Below are positions 44,144 through 52,723 of a DNA stretch of 64,000 bases, one piece after another. Made by a program: the position numbers and the translations under genes. Source of the stretch: Actinoplanes solisilvae (GTDB lineage Bacteria > Actinomycetota > Actinomycetes > Mycobacteriales > Micromonosporaceae); assembly GCF_003999975.1 (NCBI RefSeq), contig NZ_RJAC01000022.1, forward strand, positions 1 to 64,000, written 5' to 3'. Below the pieces are notes generated by a model, which was not told where the DNA came from, did no database searches, and worked only from the letters and a program-made list of their open reading frames with translations. Each line of letters begins with the position of its first letter. Position 1 is the stretch's first letter.

Positions 44144-46846
44144 GTGCTGCTGGGCAGGAGCACGGAACGCGGGATGCTCGACCGGCTCGCCGGCGACGTC
44201 CGCGACGGGCGGAGCCGCGCGCTGGTGATCCGGGGGGAGCCTGGCGTGGGCAAGACGGCGCTGCTCGACGAACTGGCCGGGCGCGCCGACGGCTGCCGGG
44301 TCATCCGGGTCGCCGGGATCCAGTCGGAGATGGAGCTGGCCTTCGCGGCCCTGCACCAGGTGTGCTCGCCCCTGCTCGACCGCCTGCCCCACCTGGCCGA
44401 GCCGCAGCGGAACGCCCTCGCGATCGCGTTCGGGCTGCGTACGGGCCGAGCGCCCGACCGGCTCATGGTCGGGCTGGCCACCCTGAGCCTGCTCGCCGAC
44501 GCCGCGACCGAGCGGCCGCTGATCTGCCTGGTCGACGACGTGCAATGGATCGATCAGGCGTCGGCGCGGGCCCTCGCCCTGGTCGCGCGACGGCTGCACG
44601 CCGAGTCGGTGGGCCTCGTCCTGGCCGCGCGCCGAGCCGTGGCCGAGCTGGCCGGACTCGACGAGCTCGACCTCGCCGGGCTCGACCCGGCGGACGCCGC
44701 CGTCCTGCTCGCCGTGGCGGTTCCCGCGCCGCTCGATCCGCGCATCCGTGATCGGATCCTGCGCGAGGCGCGCGGCAACCCCCTCGCCATTCTGGAGCTG
44801 CCCCGCGCGATGACACCGGCCGAGATCGCGAGCGGTTTCGTCCGTCCGGGCGCCCTGGCCGGGGAGATCGAGGCCGACTTCCGCGCCCGGCTGGCCGTCC
44901 TGCCCGCCCGGACCAGACAGCTGCTGCTCGTCGCCGCGGCGGAACCGCTCGCCGACACCGCCCTCGTGGAGCGGGCGGCCCAGCGGCTCGGTCTGGGCGC
45001 GGACGCGGCCGCCCCGGCCGTGCTCGCCGGGCTGGTCGAACCGGAGTTCCGGTTCCGGCATCCGCTCGTCCGCTCGGCCGTCTATCGGGCCGCTACAACC
45101 GACGAGCTGCGCCGGGTCCACCGCGCGCTGGCCGAGGTGACCCCGGCCGCCGAGGACGACCGGTACGCGTGGCACCTGGCCCAGGCCGCCGCGGCGCCGG
45201 ACGAGCGGGCGGCGGCCGAGCTGGAGGACGCGGCCGCCCGGTCGCTCGGGCGGGGCGCCCCGGCGGCCGCGGCGGCCTTCCTGCGCCGGGCCATCGAGCT
45301 GACCGCCGACCCGGCCGGCCGGGCCCGCCGCGCGATCGGCGCGGCCCGGGCCGAGCTGCAGGGCGGCGGGCTCGACGCGGCGCTGGCCCTGCTGGCCGCG
45401 GCCGAGGGCGGCCCGCTCACCCCGCAGCAGGCCCATCAGGTCAACGTGGAACGGGCGCGAATCGCCTATGTCAAGCATTACGGCGACGGGCCCGTGACGA
45501 TGCTGCTCGACGCGGCCCGGCGGCTCGAACCGATCGATCCCGACGCGGCCCGGGACACCTATGTGGAGGCGCTGGGCGCTGCCATGGCCGGCGGCCGGAT
45601 CCTCGCCGTGGCCGCGCGCGCGGTCGCCGCCGTGCCCCCGACCCGGCCCCGGCCCGCATCCGACCTGCTGTTCCGAGGTCTCGATCGGCTCCGCGACGCG
45701 CCCGGCGAGGCGCACCGTCTGCTGCATCAGGCCTTCGACGAATATTGCGACCGGCCACCGCCCGCCGTGGAGGCCTGGCTGCCGATGGTCATGGCGGCGG
45801 TGCTCTGGTCGGACGAGCGCTGGGACCGCGAATCGGCCCGCCACCTCGCCGAGATGCGCGCCCGTGGCGACGTCGCCGAACGTCCGGTCGCGTTGAACGT
45901 CTACAGCCTGGCCCGGCTGTTCATGGGTGATCTGGCGAGCGCCGCGCGCGCAGCCGACGAATTCGCCGCGGTCGCCGAGCTCACGAATGTGCGCCAGGTG
46001 CCTGTCGCGGCGCTGGGCACCGCTGCCTGGCGGGGCGAGGCCGGCGAGGTGGTCCGGCTGGTCCAGGTCTATCGCGAGGGGGCCGCCCAGCGGGGCGAGA
46101 CGACCGGGGTCGGAATCCTGCACTGGGCCGAGGCGGTGGTTTTCAACGGCCGGGGGCGCTACGAGGAGGCGTACGAGGCCGCCGTTCACGGGGCCGCGAT
46201 ACGCGAACCGTTCCACACGATCGGCAACTGGGCCCTGGCCGAGCTGGTGGAGGCGTCGGCCCGCACCGGAAGGCGATCCGACGACGCCCTGGCCGCTCTG
46301 GCTGAGGCGACGACGCTGGCCGGCTCGGACTGGGCGCTGGGGGTGCTGGCCCGCTCGACCGCGCTGACCGTCGACGACGCCGAGCCGTGCTTCCGCGAGG
46401 CACTCGACCGGCTGGAACGCACGCTGATGCGCGCCGAGGCGGCTCGGACCCATCTGCTGTACGGGGAGTGGCTGCGCCGGGAACGCCGCCGGGGTGACGC
46501 ACGCGAACACCTTCGCATCGCGTACGACCGCTTCAGCGCGATGGGCGCGGCGGGGTTCGCCGACCGGGCCGCCCGTGAGCTGCGCGCCGCCGGAAGCACC
46601 CCACGCCGGGCCGGGGCGGCGGCCGACCACGACCTGACCGTGCAGGAGGAGCAGATCGCCCGCCTGGCCGCCGACGGCCTGTCGAACCCCGAGATCGCCG
46701 GGCGGCTGTTCCTGAGCACCCGCACGGTCGAGTACCACCTGCACAAGGTGTATCTGAAGCTGAGCATCACCTCCCGGCACCAGCTGGCCCGGCACCTGAG
46801 CCACCCGGGGTCCCGCACCGGGGTGTTCACAGATTCGCCGGGGTGA
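44144..46846 (+). CDS. LAL-type LuxR transcriptional regulator, paralogue of the one at 39665
   Basis: About 900 residues. Begins 'LLGRSTERGMLDRLAGDV'; Walker A 'VIRGEPGVGKTALLDELAG', Walker B 'LICLVDDVQWIDQASARAL'; long helical repeat region; C-terminal LuxR domain 'LTVQEEQIARLAADGLSNPEIAGRLFLSTRTVEYHLHKVYLKL'. The DNA-binding helices differ from the paralogue in only a few residues, so the two may recognise similar sites. GTG at 44144 gives the standard family start; GTG at 44102 is an alternative adding 14 residues, and neither has an ideally spaced RBS. Divergent from the hydrolase pair. Confidence 0.92.
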   Translation: MLLGRSTERGMLDRLAGDVRDGRSRALVIRGEPGVGKTALLDELAGRADGCRVIRVAGIQSEMELAFAALHQVCSPLLDRLPHLAEPQRNALAIAFGLRTGRAPDRLMVGLATLSLLADAATERPLICLVDDVQWIDQASARALALVARRLHAESVGLVLAARRAVAELAGLDELDLAGLDPADAAVLLAVAVPAPLDPRIRDRILREARGNPLAILELPRAMTPAEIASGFVRPGALAGEIEADFRARLAVLPARTRQLLLVAAAEPLADTALVERAAQRLGLGADAAAPAVLAGLVEPEFRFRHPLVRSAVYRAATTDELRRVHRALAEVTPAAEDDRYAWHLAQAAAAPDERAAAELEDAAARSLGRGAPAAAAAFLRRAIELTADPAGRARRAIGAARAELQGGGLDAALALLAAAEGGPLTPQQAHQVNVERARIAYVKHYGDGPVTMLLDAARRLEPIDPDAARDTYVEALGAAMAGGRILAVAARAVAAVPPTRPRPASDLLFRGLDRLRDAPGEAHRLLHQAFDEYCDRPPPAVEAWLPMVMAAVLWSDERWDRESARHLAEMRARGDVAERPVALNVYSLARLFMGDLASAARAADEFAAVAELTNVRQVPVAALGTAAWRGEAGEVVRLVQVYREGAAQRGETTGVGILHWAEAVVFNGRGRYEEAYEAAVHGAAIREPFHTIGNWALAELVEASARTGRRSDDALAALAEATTLAGSDWALGVLARSTALTVDDAEPCFREALDRLERTLMRAEAARTHLLYGEWLRRERRRGDAREHLRIAYDRFSAMGAAGFADRAARELRAAGSTPRRAGAAADHDLTVQEEQIARLAADGLSNPEIAGRLFLSTRTVEYHLHKVYLKLSITSRHQLARHLSHPGSRTGVFTDSPG

Positions 46847-46894
46847 GGCCTACGCCCAGACTCCTCATCGAGCAGACGTCGAGGAGGGGGCAAC

Positions 46895-47459
46895 ATGCCG
46901 ACCATCACCAGCAACGACGGCACGCAGATCCGGCGAGGTCACCCGCTACCTCGCCCGGCACGGCGAGACCCGGGTCGCGAAGGCCGTGCTGATCAGCTCG
47001 GTGCCGCCGCTCATGGTGCAGACCGACGCCAACCCGGGCGGCACCCCGAAGAAGGTCTTCGACGACTTCCAGGCCCAGGTGGCGACGAACCGGTCCACCT
47101 TCTACCGCGAGCTCACGACGCCGTTCTACGGCTATAACCGTCCCGGCGTCGAAGCCAACGAGGCCGTCGTCGAGAACTGGTGGCGCCAGGGCATGATCGG
47201 CGGCGCGAAGGCCCACTACGACGGCATCGTGGCCTTCTCCCAGACCGACTTCACCGAGGACCTGAAGAAGATCAGCGTGCCCGTGCTGGTGATGCACGGC
47301 GACGACGACCAGATCGTCCCCTACGCGGACGCCGGCCCGCTGTCGGCCAAGCTGGTTCAGAACGGGACGCTGAAGACCTATCACGGCTATCCCCACGGCA
47401 TGCCGAACACCCATCACGACGTCATCAACGCCGACCTGCTGGAGTTCGTCCGCTCCTGA
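46895..47459 (+). pseudogene. Chloroperoxidase-type alpha/beta hydrolase with internal deletion
   Basis: The ATG at 46895 has an excellent RBS (GAGGAGGGGG), and the first 11 residues 'PTITSNDGTQI' are the normal start of cofactor-free haloperoxidase/esterases of about 275 residues. At about 46930 the sequence jumps and shifts frame to 'GEVTRYLARHGETRVAKAVLISSVPPLMVQTDANPGG', which in relatives follows the nucleophile elbow. About 85 residues are missing, including the oxyanion 'HGWP' and nucleophile 'GHSTGGG' segments. The remaining C-terminal half is well preserved to its end ('PVLVMHGDDDQIVPYA', 'GYPHGMPNTHHDVIN'). It cannot encode an active enzyme; the deletion appears recent. Confidence 0.88.
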
Positions 47460-47467
47460 CGTCCGCC

Positions 47468-48187
47468 TCAGCTGAACCTGATGTCGCTGAGATCGATCCA
47501 GATCATCGCCAGTTCGGTGACCGGCCGGCTGTCCGGGCCACGTACGAAGGCCCGGCGCCGCGTCGGCAGCTTGATCCCCCCGGCGTCCGTGTATTCGGTC
47601 ATCACCTGCGCGGCCGGGAAACCGCCGGCGATGTTGACGCGGTAGTCGTGCCGGCGCAGCAGGAAGTCGTCGCCGAAGTAGAACTCCTGCACGGCGCTGT
47701 GCGTCTCGATCGAGCCGGGGAAGTACGCGCGCAGCACCCGCCACGTCTCGTCGCCCTCCGCCCACGGGTCGAGTTCCTCCACCCGTACGCCGGGCATGGC
47801 CAGCAGGAACGGTGACGTGAGGTAGGTCCAGAGCGCCTCGCCGTTGAAGTAGGCGCGCTGCAGCGCGTCCCACGGGGTGTGCATCTGGTGACCGGCGAAC
47901 GAGTCGTGCGGGGACAGCCGCTCGGCGACCACCGAACCGTCCGTCCTCTCCACGGCGATGCGATCGGGCGTGAAGACACTGCGCTGGTCAGCCGCCCCGT
48001 ACGGTGCCACCGACGCCCATTCCGAATGCAGCAGCGCCTTCATCGTGCGCGGTTCGTCGTCCTGCACGATGCCCTTGAGCGCGAAGAAGCCCCCACCGCT
48101 GACGATCGTCGCCTCGACCTGGTCATAGCTCGACCACAGGCTCTCGCCGCCGTGTGCCTCGATGGCCTTCGCGAGCAGTTCGTTCAC
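47468..48187 (-). CDS. Conserved-type hypothetical protein
   Basis: 239 residues, no signal peptide or membrane segment. It begins 'NELLAKAIEAHGGESLWSSYDQVEATIVSGGGFFALKG' and looks like an all-beta fold similar to lipoprotein-sorting or DUF-type 'hypothetical' proteins that open with 'AHGG...W'; I cannot name the family with confidence. Further markers are 'HDSFAGHQMHTPWDALQRAYFNGEALWTYL' and 'EFYFGDDFLLRRHDYRVNIAGG'. GTG at 48187 is chosen because GGGGGAAGG lies just upstream. Convergent with the hydrolase pseudogene. Confidence 0.65.
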   Translation of the reverse strand: MNELLAKAIEAHGGESLWSSYDQVEATIVSGGGFFALKGIVQDDEPRTMKALLHSEWASVAPYGAADQRSVFTPDRIAVERTDGSVVAERLSPHDSFAGHQMHTPWDALQRAYFNGEALWTYLTSPFLLAMPGVRVEELDPWAEGDETWRVLRAYFPGSIETHSAVQEFYFGDDFLLRRHDYRVNIAGGFPAAQVMTEYTDAGGIKLPTRRRAFVRGPDSRPVTELAMIWIDLSDIRFS

Positions 48188-48443
48188 GACCTTCCCCCTT
48201 CGGTACGCCGGCCGGTCGGTTCGCCTCCCGGTTGGTTCGCTGACCAGCCTGGCCGGGCCCGGCTGCGAGGGGATCGGTGAACACCCCGGTCCGCATGCCC
48301 GGTGTGGCACATCGAAGTCATTGCCGACACCGCGGAACGTCACTTACCGTCATCGATAGACGCCTCGCCGCGACCCCCGGCCCGTGGGCACTCGACGACG
48401 ATCCGCCCCGCGTCTGACCTCCCCCCGAAGGCGCGGTATTCGC

Positions 48444-49886
48444 ATGTCCAAGTTCCGCCTGCTGGCCACCGTTGTGGCTTTCCTGTTGCTGCCGGCCGTC
48501 CCGGCGCACGCCGCGTCCGTGCCGACCCTGGCGAGCCGGATGACCGCGGTGCAGGACGCCAAGGCGTTCAACTACTACCCGTCGAACGCCGGGTGGTCGT
48601 CGATGTGGACCAGCTTCGATCCCGTACGCATCGACACCGACCTCGATCGGGCGGCCGGCCTCGGCGCGGACACTGTGCGGGTCATCGTTTTCCCGTACAC
48701 GTTCGGTTATCCGACACCGTCGGTCGCGTACGCCGACAAGCTGGACGCGTTCATCGACATCGCTGACGGCAACGGCCTGAGCGTCAAGCTGACCCTGTTC
48801 GACTGGTGGTCGGCCTACACCGACGTGACCGGCAGCATCACCTGGGCGCAGAGCTTGCTGACGCCGTACGCGAATGATCCCCGGGTGATCGCCGTCGAGC
48901 TGAAGAACGAGATCCAGGCGACCGACGCGACCGCGATCCACTGGGCCCGTCAGCTGATCCCGGCGATCCGAACCACGGTTCCGGCGATGCCGATCACGCT
49001 CACGGTCGACGCGGCCAGCGGCCACACCGGCATGGCCGGCCTCAAGTCGCAGCTGGCCACGACCCCGCTGGACTACTACGACTTCCACTTCTACGGCGCG
49101 TCGGAGCGGTCCCTGGCCGAGATCAACCGGGCCCGGACCGCGATCGCGCCGGATCCGATGGTGATCGGCGAGACCGGGATGAGCACCGTGTCCGCGACCG
49201 ACGGTGAACAGGCCGCCTACCTGGCCCGGGTCTTCCGCGCGGCCGCCGACGCCGGGGTCGGCTCGGTGGCGCCGTGGACGCTCAACGACTTCGCCCCCGG
49301 CGCCATCCCGTCCGGTTCCCAGGTGTCGACCCAGCCCGCCCAATACAAGTACGGGCTCTACCGCACCGACACGACCGCGAAGCTCGGCGCCTCGGTGGCC
49401 GGTGCCGGCTGGACGACCGGGATCACCTCGAACAACGTGCTCAACCTGGGCTTCGAGGCCGCCGCGATCGACTCGCCGTGGCGCAAGTACCAGCCGTCGG
49501 CCGGGGCCGCCGCGATCACCACCGACTCACCGCGCACGGGCACGCAATCGGCCCGGTTCTCGGGGACGACCCGGGTCGGCAGCAACCTGCCCTCGCTGCT
49601 CACGTCGCCGGTGACGCCGGTCGAGCCCGGTGACGCCTGGCACGCGGAGGCGTACGCCCGGGGTGTCTCGGCCACCGGGATCACCGAGATCTCGTTGAGC
49701 TGGTTCGACATCAACGGCACGTGGATCAGCCAGAACACCTCGAACCGGCTGGCGGTCGGCACCACCGCGTGGACGAAGCTCTTCGTCGACGCGGTCGCGC
49801 CGGCCGGGGCGGCGGGCGTTCAGCTGCACCTGAAGTGCGGCGACAACACGGGCACGGTTTGGTACGACGACGTCGCGATCTCCTAG
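48444..49886 (+). CDS. Secreted clan-A glycoside hydrolase (GH5-like) with a C-terminal binding module
   Basis: 480 residues. Sec signal peptide (1-23, cleaved at AHA). The catalytic (alpha/beta)8 barrel carries 'LGADTVRVIVFPYTFGYPTP', acid/base Glu156 in 'IAVELKNEIQATD' and nucleophile Glu243 in 'MVIGETGMSTV', at the strand-4 and strand-7 positions of clan GH-A. From about residue 335 a beta-sandwich like CBM4/9 follows ('VLNLGFEAAAIDSPWRKYQPSAGAAAI' to 'TVWYDDVAIS'). It should act on plant or microbial beta-glycans; exact specificity not readable. No TCGAAGCGCTTCGA operator lies upstream. Its TAG overlaps the TAG of the convergent EAL gene in one CTAG. Confidence 0.83.
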   Translation: MSKFRLLATVVAFLLLPAVPAHAASVPTLASRMTAVQDAKAFNYYPSNAGWSSMWTSFDPVRIDTDLDRAAGLGADTVRVIVFPYTFGYPTPSVAYADKLDAFIDIADGNGLSVKLTLFDWWSAYTDVTGSITWAQSLLTPYANDPRVIAVELKNEIQATDATAIHWARQLIPAIRTTVPAMPITLTVDAASGHTGMAGLKSQLATTPLDYYDFHFYGASERSLAEINRARTAIAPDPMVIGETGMSTVSATDGEQAAYLARVFRAAADAGVGSVAPWTLNDFAPGAIPSGSQVSTQPAQYKYGLYRTDTTAKLGASVAGAGWTTGITSNNVLNLGFEAAAIDSPWRKYQPSAGAAAITTDSPRTGTQSARFSGTTRVGSNLPSLLTSPVTPVEPGDAWHAEAYARGVSATGITEISLSWFDINGTWISQNTSNRLAVGTTAWTKLFVDAVAPAGAAGVQLHLKCGDNTGTVWYDDVAIS

Positions 49887-51325
49887 GCGAGAATTCCCTC
49901 GAGGTCGGTGCGGGCCTCGGGGGTCCAGGGAGCGGGCCGCCGGGTGGCCGGGTCGATCTTGACGAGCACGCGGGTGCCGCGGGCGTACTCGACCAGGCCG
50001 TCCGGCGAGACGAACCGGAAGCCCAGGCTCACGCTGGTGTCGCCGACCTTGTCGGCCCAGATGTTGGGTCCTAGGCCAGGCCGGCCAGCTCCGGGGTCCG
50101 GGCCGGGGCCAGCCGTCCCCAGCAGCGAGCGCGCCGCCTCGATGACCAGCGCGCGGTCGTGGGTCAGCGCGAAGTCGAAGCGCCGCTCACCCTGCGGGCC
50201 GGAATCGCCCAGATCGAGGGCGACCAGCGCGGCCGCCCGGTGCGGGCCGACCACGATGACGTTCCACTCGCCGCGCAGTGCGTCGTCGTCGCTGAGGCAG
50301 GCGCCACGCACGCCACGGGCGGGGGCGTCGGTGAGCCCGGCGCCGAGCGCGGCCACCAACGGGCTGACGGCGGCCATCCGGGCGAAGCGGCGCGCGGTGG
50401 CCGGGGTGAAGTGACGGGCCTCCTGGAAGCAGGCGAGCAGCACGGACGGTTCGCCGCCGTCGGTGACCAGCGCCTCGACGTGCCGGCTCATGGGCATGAG
50501 CTGCGCCTTCGAGGTGCGCGTGACCGGGCGGCGAGCGGCCACGATCTCGTACGGGGTGCGGTTCTCGGGGTGGGGCGACGCGATGAACGCCAACGGCTGC
50601 GGGGTCGCGGAGACGGTGTCGGGCAGCGGGGCGGGGCGGCCGAAGTGCCAGCCCTGGCCGACGGTGGCGCCCATGGTGCGGGCCACGGCCAGGTGCTCCT
50701 CGGTCTCGATGCCCTCGGCCAGCACGATCGCGCCGCTCGACTCGGCGTACGCGGCGACCGCCGCGACCACCCGGGCGGTCTGCGGATCACCGGGGGCGCG
50801 CAGCATGCCCATGTCGAGCTTGACCACGTCGGGGTGCACGAACGGCATCAGCGCGAGCGACATCGGGTCGGCGCCCACGTCGTCGAGCGCCGTGCCCCAT
50901 CCATCGGTACGGACCGTCGCCATCGACTGCAGCAGGCCGGACGGGTCCGAGGCGATGGCCCGCTCGGTCATCTCGGTGACGACGCGCAGCCCGCGGCGGG
51001 CGCGCTCGACGACGGGCAACAGGTCGGGCGGGCAGGCGGCGCGGGCGGCGGCCGGCTCCATGTTGACGAACCAGGTGAGGTTCTCGTCGAGCCCCGCGTT
51101 CAGCGCGGACTCGTACGCCCGGGCCCGGCAGATCCAGTCGAGCTCGGTCAGCCGTCCGGCCTGGCGGGCGGCGGCGAACAGCTCGGCCGGCGATTCCCAC
51201 GGGCTGCCGGCCGGTCCACGGCTCAGCGCCTCGTAGCCCAGGACCCGCCCGGAGGCGAGATCGATGAGCGGCTGGAACAGCGTCGTTACCGCGCGGCGGT
51301 CGAGAACGTCGTGGATGTCGGGCAC
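49883..51325 (-). CDS. EAL-DICT protein ending in half of a hotdog thioesterase
   Basis: 480 residues. Residues 1-245 are a cyclic-di-GMP phosphodiesterase domain with all main catalytic positions: 'GYEALSRG', 'WFVNMEP', 'VTEMTE', 'ALDDVGADP', 'VVKLDMGML', 'VLAEGIETEEHL' and 'GQGWHFGRP'. Residues about 255-400 form a DICT sensory domain. After a Gly/Pro linker the last 65 residues ('NIWADKVGDTSVSLGFRFVSPDGLVEYARGTRVLVKIDPATRRPAPW') match the C-terminal half of 4HBT acyl-CoA thioesterases; the catalytic N-terminal half is absent. The simplest reading is a deletion that joined two neighbouring genes. Hydrolysis of c-di-GMP is probably intact. GTG start. Confidence 0.85.
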   Translation of the reverse strand: MPDIHDVLDRRAVTTLFQPLIDLASGRVLGYEALSRGPAGSPWESPAELFAAARQAGRLTELDWICRARAYESALNAGLDENLTWFVNMEPAAARAACPPDLLPVVERARRGLRVVTEMTERAIASDPSGLLQSMATVRTDGWGTALDDVGADPMSLALMPFVHPDVVKLDMGMLRAPGDPQTARVVAAVAAYAESSGAIVLAEGIETEEHLAVARTMGATVGQGWHFGRPAPLPDTVSATPQPLAFIASPHPENRTPYEIVAARRPVTRTSKAQLMPMSRHVEALVTDGGEPSVLLACFQEARHFTPATARRFARMAAVSPLVAALGAGLTDAPARGVRGACLSDDDALRGEWNVIVVGPHRAAALVALDLGDSGPQGERRFDFALTHDRALVIEAARSLLGTAGPGPDPGAGRPGLGPNIWADKVGDTSVSLGFRFVSPDGLVEYARGTRVLVKIDPATRRPAPWTPEARTDLEGILA

Positions 51326-51370
51326 AGCTGTCCGATCGGCAGCCGACTTTCTGGCCTGAGGCTATTTACT

Positions 51371-51386
51371 GTTAATACTCTTTAAC
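51371..51386. promoter_or_regulatory. AT-rich inverted repeat between EAL and LPMO genes
   Basis: GTTAA-TACTCT-TTAAC lies in a markedly AT-rich patch 46 bases upstream of the EAL start, in the shared divergent promoter region. Just beyond it, TTGGTCTATATAGGCC (51392-51407) keeps one good half of the DasR/chitinase operator TGGTCTAGACCA; the other half is poor. Confidence 0.4.
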
Positions 51387-51452
51387 TTATGTTGGTCTAT
51401 ATAGGCCGGTCACCGGGCCCCCACCCGTTGATTCCGCGCGAAGGAGTCCCTC

Positions 51453-52193
51453 ATGAAGCGAAGGTTCACCCTCCCCGCACTGACCGTCGCCGCGACCGCG
51501 GCAGCCCTCACCGTCGGAGTCTCCCCGGCTTCGGCCCACGGCTACATCTCGTCTCCGCCCAGCCGCCAGGCCAACTGTGCCAGCGGCGCCGTCCCCAACT
51601 GCGGCGACATCGTCTACGAGCCGCAGAGCGTCGAGGCCCCCAAAGGCTCGAAGCAGTGCAACGGAGGCGGCAGCCGGTTCGCTGTCCTCAACGACAACGG
51701 TCGCTCCTGGCCGGTCGCCTCGGTCGGCCAGACCGTCACCTTCAACTGGGTGCTGACGGCCCGGCACTCGACCGCCACCTGGGAATACTTCATCGGCAAC
51801 ACGCTGCTCGCCTCGTTCAACGACGGCGGCGCGCAGCCCGGCGCCACCAAGTCGCACACGGTCAGCATGCGCGGCATCAGCGGCCGCCAGACCGTGCTCG
51901 CCCGGTGGAACGTCGCCGACACGGCCATGGCCTTCTACGCCTGTGTCGACGTGAACATCGGCGGCGGAGGCGGCACCCCACCGCCGACCACGCCGCCGCC
52001 GACCACCCCGCCCCCGACGACCCCGCCGCCGACCACCCCGCCGCCCGCGAGCGGCACGTGGCGGGCCGGCGCCTCCTACACGGTCGGCAGCACCGTGACG
52101 TACAACGGTCGTTCCTACACCTGCCGGCAGGCGCACACCGCCATCGCCGGCTGGGAACCGCCGAACGTCCCGGCCCTGTGGTCCGCCAACTAG
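51453..52193 (+). CDS. AA10 lytic polysaccharide monooxygenase with CBM5/12
   Basis: 246 residues. The signal peptide ends at Ala28 so that mature protein begins with His29 ('HGYISSPPSRQANC'), the first ligand of the copper histidine brace; the second is His105 in 'LTARHSTATWEYFIG'. Cys residues form the usual disulfides. The catalytic domain ends near residue 170 ('FYACVDVNI'). A PPPTT repeat linker (five units) leads to a 45-residue CBM5/12-type chitin/cellulose-binding module ('WRAGASYTVGSTVTYNGRSYTCRQAHTAIAGWEPPNVPALW'). The enzyme oxidatively breaks crystalline chitin or cellulose with copper and a reductant. AAGGAG is the RBS. The gene's end overlaps the DUF305-type lipoprotein gene. 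Confidence 0.95.
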   Translation: MKRRFTLPALTVAATAAALTVGVSPASAHGYISSPPSRQANCASGAVPNCGDIVYEPQSVEAPKGSKQCNGGGSRFAVLNDNGRSWPVASVGQTVTFNWVLTARHSTATWEYFIGNTLLASFNDGGAQPGATKSHTVSMRGISGRQTVLARWNVADTAMAFYACVDVNIGGGGGTPPPTTPPPTTPPPTTPPPTTPPPASGTWRAGASYTVGSTVTYNGRSYTCRQAHTAIAGWEPPNVPALWSAN

Positions 52194-52714
52194 TCGCGGC
52201 CGCGCTGGCTGCTCTGCTGGTGGTCTCCGGCTGCGGTGCGCAGCCGGAGACCCCGGTCTTCAACGCGACCGACGTGATGTTCCTGCAGATGGCCCTGGCC
52301 CAGATCGACGAGGGCTCGCAGGTCACCTCGCTGGCCGTCGATCGGGCCACCGACCCGCGGGTGCGCACGATCGCCTCCGAGCTGCACGACCAGTGGAATT
52401 CCGAGGCTCTCCTGATGTCACGATGGCTGCGGGAATGGCAGCAGCCGGTCGTTTCCACCGCTTCGCACGACGGGCACGGCGATCTGCACGTGCTGCGGCC
52501 CTCCGACATCGGCGAGCTTCGTTCGGCCCAGGGCAAGACCTTCGACCGTACGGCGGTGAGCCTGCTCCTCGGTCACCTCGGCAACTGCGTCGAGACCGCC
52601 CGCATGGAGTCGGCCGGCGGTGCCTACCCGCCGGCGCGCGACCTGGGCGAAACCGTGACCCAGCGGCGCCAGACCCAGATCCAGCGGCTGTTGGCCCTGG
52701 CGGCGGAGCCGTAA
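52178..52714 (+). CDS. DUF305-type lipoprotein lacking the usual histidines
   Basis: 178 residues. Lipoprotein signal with lipobox 'VVSGC' (Cys19). The body resembles DUF305: 'NATDVMFLQMALAQIDEGSQVTSLAVDRATDPRVRTIASELHDQWNSEALLMSRWLREW' and a second similar helical pair with 'LLLGHLGNCVETARME'. In canonical DUF305 the first motif reads 'FLxxMIPHHxxA'; here the His pair is Gln-Ile, so metal binding at that site is doubtful. GTG at 52178 lies inside the LPMO gene (16-base overlap), so the two are translationally coupled, an unusual association that suggests a related extracellular job. Confidence 0.75.
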   Translation: MVRQLVAAALAALLVVSGCGAQPETPVFNATDVMFLQMALAQIDEGSQVTSLAVDRATDPRVRTIASELHDQWNSEALLMSRWLREWQQPVVSTASHDGHGDLHVLRPSDIGELRSAQGKTFDRTAVSLLLGHLGNCVETARMESAGGAYPPARDLGETVTQRRQTQIQRLLALAAEP

Positions 52715-52723
52715 GTTCGAGTC

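Noticed and set aside
44063..46804. Extension of the Ser hydrolase frame by about 900 codons opposite the LAL gene
   Set aside because: The hydrolase fold starts at 44062; the extension is antisense to a recognisable LAL regulator.
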